64,000 nt of DNA from positions 23,448,484 to 23,512,483 of the forward strand of contig NC_092564.1 in assembly GCF_037975245.1 (NCBI RefSeq), in the 5' to 3' direction. The notes below the pieces were generated by a model, which had not been told where the DNA came from, ran no database searches, and saw nothing but the letters and a program-made list of their open reading frames with translations. This stretch comes from Apostichopus japonicus. Lineage: Eukaryota; Echinodermata; Holothuroidea; Aspidochirotida; Stichopodidae. Of this stretch, positions 13,301 through 25,400 are shown in pieces. Each line of letters opens with the position of its first letter. The stretch's first letter is position 1. The position numbers and the translations under genes were made by a program.

Positions 13301-14070
13301 TTTTACGAAAAGACACCTAAGATAGAGCCTAGGCACGAAACACCAAACACCTTGATCTACCCCACCCCAGTCCCCTCACATCGTGTGATCACGACGGTGT
13401 AATCTCAAGTCTAGTATATCACGAGTCCTTCAGGGAGTAGGTACGACAAGTTATACAATAAGGCATATCATTGACAGAGACGTTTACTCATGAGTGAAAA
13501 TAGAGGACTCTTCGACATGTATCTAGAAAAAACTTCCAAAAAGAATACAAATTGGCTTACCATTTACAAATGGCGGCGAAACAGTAAGAATATCCTAATA
13601 AGTTCTCACCCAATCCATCTCAGCTTAGTTACCACGCAAGAGGTCCCTTAACTCATTCTTCTTTAGAACGGTATATTTTGTGTAGGCTACAATGCTATAG
13701 TTCTATTAGTCAAGTTGTGCTTAACTTAGGTATCAAAACAATCTGATATAACAATACAAGCTTGCCTCCATAAGCTTCAAAACTATGAGTATTTAAACTA
13801 CCTTCTAAGGCATTCTTTTGTGTATTCATGCCAGATTAAACAGTCATATGTTAATTATGTCCAACAGTAGCTCATTGTTATGCTAATTATTAGCCTATAG
13901 GAAGGACCGTATCACAACAGTTGATCTGAATTGTTAGTGATTAAGTTCGAAATTTCAGTATCCGATGATTAATGAAGATCACTTTTCTTCCACTTTACTT
14001 GTGAAAATACTCATTTCAGAACCAAAAAGCTCACGTTTTCTGTTAAACTTTTAAAGCCGATATCACGGTG
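10301..14070. repeat. Array unit 4, diverged right-hand end of the array
   Basis: It starts with the landmark at 10301, shares 10500-10780 with unit 1, and is interrupted at 11455-12050 by a LINE fragment. From about 12700 to 14030 it follows the body of the other units at lower identity. It then jumps from CCAAAAAGCTCACG to TTTTCTGTTAAACTTTT, an internal deletion, and ends. It looks like the oldest or edge unit. Confidence 0.82.
11455..12050 (+). pseudogene. 5'-truncated CR1/L2-type LINE, RT C-terminal end
   Basis: The translated plus strand reads VRPHLEYAVRAWNP, then LEKVQRRATRM and LRRLRGDL, the typical C-terminal region of reverse transcriptases of the CR1/L2/Rex1 group of non-LTR retrotransposons. 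A stop falls at about 11829 and the same frame continues with LPEKVVLASSVNGFKNALDKH. The 3' end is a short A-rich microsatellite of ACTAAACTAAA units (12001-12050), as in LINE tails. It interrupts the second landmark of array unit 4 between ACTGAAA and GGAATTGTTT. It is a dead fragment: no endonuclease and no catalytic RT core are present. Confidence 0.85.
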
Positions 14071-16519
14071 TGATTTAGCTCAAAGAGTAATGATAAGTAT
14101 GAAATATACAAAGGCAGGTTAAAAATAATAATAAATGTTACATTTCAATAAAAAATATGTTCAAAAAATGTTTCAAAATATATTGAACTATGAAAGGACT
14201 AACAATTAAGACTTTTTAGTACATTATTTATAATAGCATATTAAAGTCAACTTTTTGAGTCGCGCCAATATTTTGTCTTTTTTCTCATATACTCTCTTCA
14301 ACAAAAAGAAACTTTGCGATATAAAGTTTAGGTGGTTGGAATCTTACCAATCGCTGTTACTTTGTTTCGGTTAACCCAGGAACTCTCATTTACATATTTA
14401 CGTAACTCTTCAAAAAATAAACAACAACAACAACAAAAACAAATAAATGAACAAATAAGAAACACGGAACCAATGTAAATTTGGCAAAATATTAAGAGAA
14501 AACTCGAAAAAGAAATGTTATTTTTCACTACCACATTGTATTAACAAAATACCGGTGTTAGCTTTTCAAATTTCTCCTTTAACTTACACTGGGTTAATAT
14601 TAACAAAATAGACATTTAAGTCAACGGACAATTCAAATGTTGTTTGATTGTCTAACGTAAATCAAATCGGAATTTCTCCTAAACTACATTTCTTTTACAA
14701 AGTTACAAATGGGATAAAACTAATTGTTTACTTGTTTGACAACAATATCTTGCGTTTGATCAGCCACAATTTTCTCAAAAGCTAAATAAAACCCGTTTTA
14801 ACTGCTGCTATTATCTCCAGTATCTATACTGTACTCATAAACACAAACAAAAAACATAGACCAACTTTAATTTCAGAACCGTCAAAGATGCACAGACACC
14901 AAAATACAAACAAAACATGATTACATAACTATCTTAATAAACTGTCACACTAGAAGTTGACGTAATTGAAAAGAGTTTAAAATTGCACTTATCGTCTCTT
15001 TCCTCTGAGAAGTTTATCTACACATTAATAGTATGCATGCCGTGTGTAAAAGGTAATTATGAATGGCAATGTGTAGTTATATACCTTTACATATGTAATA
15101 AATCATAACTAATATATAACTATTTATATCAAACATATACTGTATATTCATTACTTCATCTGTTCACTTACTAATTCATTTCATACTCTTATCAATCATT
15201 CATTAAAATGAACCAATGAACTATTTATTCATTCATTTATAATAGTTTCATAAATCATGCATTCATGCATGAACTATATCAGACAACCATTTACGTATGC
15301 ATACATTTATACTTTACAATACTTATACATTACAATTCATGCATTCGTTCATTCATTCACACAATTATTTATTCATGCATACTTTCATGCATTCATAATA
15401 TCATGCAATAAAGAATGCATCCATTCATTTGCATATTCATTTATCGAATATGTTACTTATTCATGCAGTTAGGCAATATACTGATAATACTGTCATTCAT
15501 TCATTCATTCTAACTTCATTTAATCAGTTATGAAGGCATCCATTCATTTATACAAGCATGTTTAGTCATCCATTCTTTCATTCATATTACATCCAGTTGG
15601 TTTTCCACCAATCTTTGTGTATTAAATAACTTGTTAAACCAAAGAACCATGAGCTTCTGAACCCACTATTTCACAACCCCCACCCCCCCCACCCCCAGCT
15701 CATCCCCCAAAACAAATGAGAAATGGGAAATGAACAAATCCACCTACTGCTTTAATAAAATATACCTCTGTCCTCTTTAAACAATTTTCCTTGCATTCTT
15801 TTCTCAGAGTATGTCAGAGATGTTAGACAAGAATCAACAATTATTAAATTGAAAAGAAAATCCTGATAAGGAGAAAGCAATTAACATTCAAACATGTGTG
15901 TAGGTGGACCACATTACTCACTTCAATTATGGTGCGATGAACATTTTGCCTATCGTGAAAAAAAGAAGAATTTTTCTCCCACGAAATCGTAATTGATTTT
16001 CTCACTCGTTTAACAGGAGTTTGAGACGGAATATAGCTTCAGTCGAGGGAGCTAATCGCAGAAACTAAACATATCTGCCTCGAAAGATATTCCTCTCTCT
16101 TTGTTCCATTAGAATCAGGTTTCGCTGACATTATATTCTATCTGTTAATCAATCTGTAATCTCACGCCAACATCAAATGAGTTTTCCTTTTCATCTTGTC
16201 TTGCAAAGGTCTACATTTTTTTCTCTTCAGGAAGCTGGTATAATTCACACTTCTTTTGAATGTTCTGTACATCTGGATTACTTCCTAAGAGGCACAAATA
16301 CTTCATCAACAACTTCTGATAAACCGTAACCAAAGAATGAAAATGGGAAATTTCCGCTCAGTTATGAAGTAAAAAAGAAAAAAAAACAGGTCTTTTTTCT
16401 GCGGCATTAATAAAACAGCCCGAGGATTAAAGAAAACATGCGGAGCAAAGAAACGGAACATATTAGTTAATCACCTGTGTTAATATGAACATTTTGATGT
16501 GTTTTTTTCTTCATTTTAT
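14071..16519. other. AT-rich intergenic DNA, no gene seen
   Basis: No convincing coding exons or RNA genes on either strand. It contains a short CAA-rich tract near 14425, the ATTC-type repeat at 15140-15610 and a poly-C tract near 15685. Confidence 0.7.
15140..15610. repeat. ATTCATTC / ATGCATTCATGCAT-type simple repeat
   Basis: Degenerate repeats of ATTC and CATGCATTCAT over about 470 bp. Short open frames rich in H, I, S, Y and F across it are artefacts of the repeat. Confidence 0.85.
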
Positions 16520-16599
16520 TTGGATTACTATTAAGTTTTGTTTATAAGTACCTCAACAACGGGACAAGCTGTGATGCTAGGGATTTGACCGACATGTTT

Positions 16600-16930
16600 G
16601 GATTTTCCAAAATTGACACCATGAGCAATAAAAGGCAGTTGTGTGGGGGAGGGGCATTTCCCCCATCCACCATCGTCAGTTGGTAAAAATGGGTTGGTTG
16701 GGGGAAAATGGGCAGTCGAGGACATTTTCAAATTCAGCAGGGGAAGAATTAGACCACCGCTAAGGGTGTACACCTCCCATTTAACTTCACACAAACAATC
16801 ATGAGTATTTAGAAGCACAACATTGTGTTTAGAGTTAAATATAGACTGAATTCAAGGTTGGTCTTACTATTTCTAAGAATGCACTTGACATATTATACTA
16901 AGACCCCCCCCCCCCCCCCGCCTAAATGAA
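16600..16930. repeat. Dispersed-repeat remnant related to the array units, then poly-C
   Basis: TTAGACCACCGCTA...GGTGTACACC near 16750-16773 is a diverged copy of a segment found in the array units near 608, 5018 and 8368. It lies outside the array, so that part of the unit is itself a dispersed repeat. A run of C follows at about 16902-16919. Confidence 0.6.
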
Positions 16931-19406
16931 GTTAGCTTCACATGTCAACAAGGCAACTTCCCTCTTTTACAAAGTAGTTGATTCACCTGTGGTCATTCCA
17001 AAAAGGTTCAGTTCCTATACCTAACTCAGTCTAGGAATTTAGAATTTGCAACACCCACACCCCCTCGCCCCTACCTTTCAGACAAATAACCCATCATATT
17101 TTGCTGTCAAACATTTATTAATGTTTATAAAACAGTTAATGTAAATAACGTTTCTAATCTTTCATAGTTGTTTAAAATGAAACTTAAATTTGATTGTAAA
17201 AAATGTTCCCAATCAGAGTTGTACTGAAAGGGCTATGTAGCCTATGTTCAAAATTTTGATCCAATAGCTGGTTTTATTTCTACAAAGACACTTGTTACTA
17301 TTCCTGTTAATAAATAATTCAATCATAACTAACAAATTCTGCTAATTACTAGATGACAATAACATCAACCCTTATTAAAATATAAAGCAACTTAGGACTG
17401 GTTTCATCTGTGTTAATTACAACAATACTGAAGTTCCTAAACTAAGGGGAGAATAAAAACTATTTTGAGCTATTGACCATACAGTATGTCGTAACACTAA
17501 CTGTGATATTCCACCCTGAATTATTTTCTCCTGATGTATACGCATTTTCTCCTCATGTATGCACATTCATACTACACAGTTGGGACAATTTTTACTAAAG
17601 TGTACTTTGAAACCCTGCTTCAAAGCACTTGTCAGTATGAGCAGTATGAATATCATGTTTCATCAGATAAAGGTTTAACAGGAGCTGTTCATACTGTCAA
17701 TACGAGTGCTTTGAAGCATGATATGAGAGGACAGTTTAGATAGGTCATTGGGTTATTGGTACAGCACGGTACGTGTGGGATATTTATAACTGATCCTTAC
17801 GGACCAAGTAACACAGTCATCAACTGACATGTATGTAATCAGCTCAGGATATTTGTTGAAGAACAGAGTGAGGTATACTAATGGGATGTGTTCTGTGGAG
17901 GTACAACGAGAGGTGATCCACTATAAAATCAAAGCACCAAACAAGAAGAGAATAATTAGCCTAAAATCTTTAGCGCTAACAGACACTAAAATAGGGCCAA
18001 GTTTTCACGATATAGGCTATAAACTCACTCTCATATGGGATGGAGGGGAACTTAAGATTCCAAGAGTGTTTGTCTTTGGAGGAGGTCTTGACATTCAAAT
18101 GATGTTTTACTAAGGAAAAGCTGACTTCAGTGTCCTTGGTTAAAAGTTGATCAATCAGGTTAAAACCCCTACAGATAAAAAAAAGGTCCTTTATCAACAT
18201 TTATTTTGTAAAGTGAGTCAAGTGATTGCAAATGAGAGCTGCTTCAACTGAAAAGATTTGTTGCACTCCATTTGCACACACTAGGAGGTATAGAGTGGCT
18301 GGCATCTATGTTAATGTGGAAAGTTTGTTCAAAACATGCTCTTTCATGGCTAGCAAGAGAAGAGTTTGTGTTTGGTGGTTTCATTAAATTTGTTTTGTAT
18401 TAGACATATTAATTTTAACTTCAATGTTTCCAGCTTACTGCCCTAAGAGCTAAATAAAACACCGTTCTATGCAATTTTCATATTAATTGACTTATCTGTC
18501 GTTAAACATTTTGAGCTGAATAAAATTTGCCAGATTTTTTAACGAGTCCATAGATTCTACAAACTTCACTCAAAATTTGTAAGCCCTGCCCAACAGACCA
18601 TGCGCCAATCAAGTTTTCTGTTTTGTTTGCAACCGTTAGGCATAGGACTTACGAGTGGACGGTACGAGTATATATATAGGTTACATTTGTGCAATGAGCA
18701 TGCTGATATAGGCAGTGATTTTACGGTAAATTTTTCGCACCATAAGGACAACATCAAATAAATTTCTTTCTTTCAATTGCGACAGCTTTTATCCATTAAA
18801 CCCACCTGGTCAGAGTGCATTTAGAATATAAGAAACATTGAATCTGCTGCAGAAGTTTACAGGTTTTTGAAATATTTTCCTTAATATTTTAAAGAGAACA
18901 ATTTGTGAGCGATGGTGAAAGATTTCATTTCTTAGTCTTGCAGATATTTCTCGCATTGCTTCTGATAATTGCTTTTAAATATCCACATCCTATTTCCTTT
19001 GATTACATGTATTTTTTTCTTCTTCACAGGTGATATAGAAAGGGTTACTCTTATTTCTAAATACTTATTCTTTTTCATTTCAAACCATCTTGTCCATCTT
19101 TAAAGCTTACCTCCTCTGTTCTCCTGCATTTGATTCATGAAGATGGCAAGAATGGCAAAAGAGAGGGGGGGTGGTCAAGGTACTTCCACCTCCTACTCCT
19201 TGCTCGTTCTGCTACTGACAACACTCTGCCCTTGAATTTTCTCAGAGAAAACCATCGTGGCAAAGATCATCGGAAGAATGTTAGGGCATGAGCTATTCTG
19301 ACCTTGTAATTAAAGGAACAAGGAAACACATGATCAATGAAATAACCCTATTGTATTCACCTCAATTTCAGGCTCCTATGGACATTATTCTTGCCTTTGG
19401 TGTTAG
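16931..19406. other. Intergenic DNA downstream of UBXN6, no protein gene seen
   Basis: The open frames here (for example 17829-18113) have no recognisable domain. The one structural feature is the hairpin at 17617-17717. Confidence 0.6.
17617..17717. other. ~100-nt imperfect hairpin (precursor-miRNA-like size)
   Basis: The left arm GCTTCAAAGCACTTGTCAGT (17617-17636) continues to ...GCAGTATGAA at 17650. It pairs with the right arm TTCATACTGTCAATACGAGT (17688-17707), which continues to GCTTTGAAGC at 17717. The stem is about 30 bp with a few bulges and the loop about 37 nt. It could be a small-RNA precursor or the remains of a palindromic MITE; the sequence alone does not decide. Confidence 0.35.
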
Positions 19407-19412
19407 TTTATT
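19407..19412 (-). promoter_or_regulatory. Candidate polyadenylation signal AATAAA for UBXN6
   Basis: TTTATT on the plus strand reads AATAAA on the minus strand, starting 28 nt after the UBXN6 stop codon. It is the nearest canonical signal; others lie further downstream (for example near 18200). Confidence 0.45.
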
Positions 19413-19439
19413 TGAAATGCTATCTACTACCTGAAACAT

Positions 19440-22400
19440 TTACAAGGTCTGGCTTGAAGCTAGCAGTTCTGGCTTTAATGGTGAGCTTGCTTCCACACTG
19501 CCCTGGGCTGCTGTTATCTCCGATAGAATCTGGCGATCCCAGGCAAATGTTAGTTGAGCTGCTGGAGCCTGGAAACAGAAAAGAATGAGAGAATTATTGC
19601 ATTATCGCAGAAGTGATGACAGGATCGAAGACGGAAACGACTTTCAGGACAGACATTAAATTGACTACAGGACTGACTAAGGTATCAACTACAGGAGCGA
19701 TGAAAGAAAATGATCATTGGGCTAACTACAGCAGTGATGACAAAGTGATGACAGGTATTACTACAGGGCCCAGTGACAGATATGACTACAGGGGCCTGAT
19801 GACAGATATGACTACAGGGACTGATGACAGATATGACCATAGGGGGCTGATGACATATGACTGCAGCACTGCAGAGGCCGAAGACTTATGACTACAGGGG
19901 CTGATGACAGATATGGTTACAGGAGCTGATGCCTGAACTAACTACAGGGCCGATGCCACATATGACTATAGGAGGTGATACCAGATATGACTACAGGGGG
20001 ATGATGACAGATACGTCTACAGGGGTGATGCCACCAGATATAACTACAGGGGCTATGACAGATATGACTACAGGGGGATGATGACAGATATGACTACAGG
20101 GGGCTGATGACAGATATGACTACAGGGGGCTGATGACAGATATTACTACAGGGGGCTGATGACAGATATTGACAACAGGGGCTGATGATAGACATTACTA
20201 CAGGGGGCTGATGACAGATATGACTACATGGGGCTGATGACAGATATGACTACAGGGGCCCGATGACAGATATTACTACAGGGGCTATGACAGATATGAC
20301 TACAGGGGCTGAAGACAGATATGGCTTCAGGAGCTGATGCCTGAACTAACTGCAGGGCCGATGCCACATATGACTATAGGAGGTGATACCAGATATGAGT
20401 ACAGGGGGCTGATGACAGATATGACTACAGGGGTGATGCCACCAGATATGACTACAGGGGGCTGATGACAGATATGACTACAGGGGGATGATGACAGATA
20501 TGACTACAGGGGCTGATGACAGATATGACTACAGGGACTGATGACAGATATGACCATAGGGGGCTGATGACATATGACTGCAGCACTGCAGAGGCCGAAG
20601 ACTTATGACTACAGGGGCTGATGACAGATATGGTTACAGGAGCTGATGCCTGAACTAACTACAGGGCCGATGCCACATATGACTATAGGAGGTGATACCA
20701 GATATGAGTACAGGGGGATGATGACAGATACGTCTACAGGGGTGATGCCACCAGATATGACTACAGGGGCTATGACAGATATGACTACAGGGGGATGATG
20801 ACAGATACGTCTACAGGGGTGATGCCACCAGATATGACTACAGGGGCTATGACAGATATGACTACAGGGGGATGATGACAGATATGACTACAGGGGGCTG
20901 ATGACAGATATGACTACAGGGGGCTGATGACAGATATTACTACAGGGGGCTGATGACAGATATTGACAACAGGGGCTGATGATAGACATTACTACAGGGG
21001 GCTGATGACAGATATGACTACATGGGGCTGATGACAGATATGACTACAGGGGCCCGATGACAGATATTACTACAGGGGCTATGACAGATATGACTACAGG
21101 GGCTGAAGACAGATATGGCTACAGGAGCTGATGCCTGAACTAACTGCAGGGCCGATGCCACATATGACTATAGGAGGTGATACCAGATATGAGTACAGGG
21201 GGCTGATGACAGATATGACTACAGGGGTGATGCCACCAGATATGACTACAGGGGGCTGATGACAGATATGACTACAGGGGGATGATGACAGATATGACTA
21301 CAGGGGGCTGATGACAGATATGACTACAGGGGGCTGATGACAGATATGACTACAGGGGGCTGATGACAGATATAACTACAGGGGACTGATGACAGATATT
21401 ACTACAGGGGGCTGATGACAGATATGACTACAGGGGGTTGATGACAGATATGACTACAGGGGGCTGATGACAGATATGACTACAGGGGACTGATGACAGA
21501 TATTACTACAGGGGGCTGATGACAGATATGACTACAGGGGGCTGATGACAGATATTACTACAGGGGGCTGATGACAGATATGACTACAGGGGGCTGATGA
21601 CAGATATTACTACAGGGACTGATGCCAGATATGACTACAGGGGGCTGATGACAGATATGACTACAGGGGGCTGATGACAGATATGACTACAGGGGGCTGA
21701 TGACAGATATGACTATAGGGGGCTGATGACAGATATTACTACAGGGGCTGATGACAGATATTACTACAGGGGGCTGATGACAGATATGACTATAGGGGGC
21801 TGATGACAGATATTACTACAGGGGGCTGATGACAGATATTACTACAGGGGGCTGATGACAGATATTGACTACAGGGGGCTGATGACAGATATGACTACAG
21901 GGGACTGATGACAGATATTACTACAGGGGGCTGATGACAGATATGACTATAGGGGGCTGATGACAGATATTACTACAGGGGGCTGATGACAGATATTACT
22001 ACAGGGGGCTGATGACAGATATTGACTACAGGGGGCTGATGACAGATATTGACTACAGGGGGCTGATGACAGATATGACTATAGGGACCGATGACAGATA
22101 TGACTACAGGGGGTTGATGACAGATATTACTACAGGGACTGATGCCAGATATGACTACAGGGGGCTGATGACAGATATTACTACAGGGGGCTGATGACAG
22201 ATATAACTACAGGGGGCTGATGACAGATATTGACTACAGGGGGCTGATGACAGATATTGACTACAGGGGGCTGATGACAGATATGACTATAGGGACCGAT
22301 GACAGATATTACTACAGGGGGCTGATGACAGATATTGACTACAGGGGGCTGATGACAGATATTGACTACAGGGGATTGATGACTGATATGACTACAGGGA

Positions 22401-25400
22401 CTGATGCCAGATATGACTACAGGGGCTGATGACAGATGTGACTACAGGGGGCTGATGACAGATATGACTACAGGGGGCTGATGACAGATATGACTATAGG
22501 GGCTGATGACAGATATGACTACAGGGGGCTGATGACAGATATGACTACAGGGGGCTGACAGATATGACTAAAGGGGTGTATGCCAGATGACTATAGTGGC
22601 TGATGATATATGACTGCAGGAGCTGAAGACATATGACTACAGGGGCTCATGACAGATACATCTACAGGGGTGATGCCAGTTACGACTACAAGGGCTGATG
22701 ACAGACATGACTACAAGGGCTGATGCCAGATATGACTACAGGGGCTGAAGACAGATATGAGTACAAGGGTTAATGCCAGATATGACTACCAGGGCCCGAT
22801 TTCAGAAATTAGTACAGAAGCTGATGCTAGATGTGAGTACAAAGGGGCTAATGCCAACAGTCGCTACTGCAGAAACTCCTGCATCATTCATGGAGTCTTT
22901 TAGCTTTAAGAATTATACCAGATCGAATACACAAGATTAAAAGTATTAGACCACAAACATTCCAAAGTCTTCGCCAAAGTGAAATCCAGTTAGCGCTCAT
23001 CCTACATGATTCTTATTTCAATCTTTTGCAGAAATGCATCATTACATACGTTGCAAAAGAATGAACAAAAGGTTAACGTTAAGAATTGTGATATTAATTC
23101 AAGACAAATTAGACACATGAAAATACAAAAGATTGAGGAAATTCCCACAAAAGCTTTCCAAAAATTACACCCAAAAAAATGGACGAGAATCAGCATGGCA
23201 ATGGTGAGTACAACATATATAGGCAAACAGGAAATACAAAGCAGTCCAGATACTTTACCAATATTTTTAACTAAAAGGGTTGTGATAATTAATACAATTC
23301 TTCAATTTTATGGTATGACCTTCAGGAAGTAATGATCCACCCTTGGATGTCATGGTAGTTACTTTGGTTCATGAAACTGAAAATGACTTACCAACTTTAA
23401 CTGGAGTAAACTGTTCCTTTCTTTTGCTAATAACGGTCCTGTGGGATCACTGAGTACAAATGGTTGCCAGTCGTTGACTAGACATGACCGAACAAAGTCT
23501 ATCACCTCCGAGAACCTGTCCCGAGCATGGAATGTACCTGCCAGCATAGAGATTTGAACGAGGGATTTAATGTTATACAGATGGAAACACATTGGAGAAA
23601 TGCTTAAAAAGAAAAGAAAACCAGTTAGAAAACACTATTCAATGTGTATTTAGGATTCTACTATCATCCTGAAAGGTAATTGCAAAAATGCAAAAACGCA
23701 AAAATTTTCACTTTCCCAATGAAGTTGTTAGCTAACAGCCAAATGATGAATAAAAGGACACATATTGTTAGTTTTGGCAGTAATGGAAGATAAAAACCAT
23801 GACAGGTTTCTCACCAGTATTGTTAACCATTATTATAATAATATACGGGTTTCAAACTAAGCTACCTTGATCAAAACAAGAGTCACTGTTTTGTTGGCTT
23901 TATACCTTAAAGCTCCAACTGGAAATACCTTCCAAAATCCAGTACAGCGCGCTAAACTTTACTACTGTAAGTATTTCAAATATATTTTACATAAAGTCTC
24001 AAGATTTAAAAGTAATGAACACTGACAATGGTTGTATTTTCTGTCTAATTGCACACATCCAAATGTATCAACAATTTGAAAATTTCTTATCTGTTGGTGA
24101 GTGGGAGGGTGTCAGGGAAAGATGGGGTGGGTAGGGAGAGGGGATGTGATGGGTAGGGATGGGCAGGAGTGGGCCGATGGGTGGGGAGACTTAAGTCCAC
24201 AAGCAATACCATTGGTATATATCTCCTCTCTGAGCAGGGAAGCAGGAACATAAAGAGAAACCAGGTTTTGGCTATTTTGCTTTTTCTCCCTTTCCTTTCA
24301 TCAAGAGGGGAGGGGGTGGGGAGGGGAGGGGTGCCATAAATTACCTTGCAAGACATATCCATCTGGGAATCGTACTCTGATAAGCGAGTATCTGTATTGC
24401 CTCTTCTCATTCTGCTCATCTGCTAATTTCATGGCTTTAGTTCTTAATTGTTCACTCTTCTCCACGATTTCTTTCCTGTTGGGAAGAAAATCGGCGATCT
24501 AGAAAGTGTTGAGGGATTTCTGTGCATCTTACCAAAATGCATGATGGAGATTGACACCAGAAATCAAACTAATCAAGTCAAATAAACTCACACAGAAAGT
24601 AGTAACAAAAGTACTTTCAAATTGATTTAGCTTTGATGGTTAAAACTTGAAATTAATTTTTGTTTTTTCAATGTTCTTTAAAAATGTTTAAACATAGTCT
24701 AAACAATTGTCAGCTTTACAATTATCATTGTCAGAATCTTGCATTCCAAAATATTTTGTTGTGTGATGACTAAAGCAGCAATGCTGCAGAATCTCAATAC
24801 TACTTCTGATGTGCTTGTACTGCGATGCCCAGTGTATCAGTTAAGACAGGTATTGCAACTTTGTATGATTTCAGTTGTATTATATATTATGTAGGATCAT
24901 GGATGCCAGTTTCAAGCAACAAGTTTCTTTTCAGAAGTAAAATCAAAGATATCTAGACTGTTGTAGCAGTTGCTGTTGTAGATAACCTTAGGTGATATGA
25001 GATGAGACTTAACCTTAGCTCCATCGTCAAGTCAGTCATCTGTCGGTCATCTGTCGGGTCAGTGGTATAGATGTCACAGAGTGACATTTCGATGTAACCT
25101 TAGATGAGATGAAATGTAACCTTAGAGGAGATGAGACGAAACCTACAATGAGATCAGACGTAACCTTAAATGATATGAGATGTAGCCTTAGATGAGAAGA
25201 GACTTCACCTTAGTTGATATGAGACCTGAGATGAAATGAGATGTGACGTAACCTTTGATGAGATGAGATGTAACCTTACATGAGAAGAGATGTAACCTCA
25301 GATGAGATGACAGGTAACCTTAGATGATATGAGATGTAACCTTAGATGAGATGAGACCTTAGATGAAATAAGATGCGACGTAAACTTAGATCATTAGATG

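Larger units (their letters stand above)
1..14070. repeat. Tandem array of ~3.3-3.6 kb non-coding units (four copies visible)
   Basis: The same long sequence recurs head to tail. The landmark AGGTAAAAACTGTTGGTG occurs near 2 (first base changed), 3411, 6961 and 10301; GTCATATGTTAATTATGTCC occurs near 2613, 6168, 9466 and 13844. Spacing is about 3.3-3.6 kb for the first three and longer for the last because of an insertion. Each unit also has a second, diverged copy of the landmark (near 4154, 7700 and 11406). No open reading frame is conserved between units. The array is cut by the left window edge and ends near 14070, where unit 4 breaks into unrelated AT-rich DNA. It may be a macrosatellite or a tandemly amplified large non-autonomous element; I do not recognise the family. 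Confidence 0.9.

Noticed and set aside
1-14070. Possible rDNA, histone or other coding tandem array
   Set aside because: No rRNA, 5S, tRNA, histone or other conserved coding sequence is present in any unit, and frames are not conserved between units.
19891-22429. Open frames of 60-92 codons with repeated MTDIDYRGL peptides
   Set aside because: The 26-bp unit shifts frame at every copy; the frames arise from one- and two-base length variants of the minisatellite in an intron.
20000-22560. CTGATGA in every 26-bp unit, as in C/D box RNAs or hammerhead cores
   Set aside because: No GAAA partner follows a hairpin, and C/D spacing and guide stems are missing; the motif is just part of the repeat unit.
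24087-24419. 110-codon minus-strand frame over UBXN6 exon 8
   Set aside because: It is out of frame with the real exon and mostly intronic purine-rich repeat.
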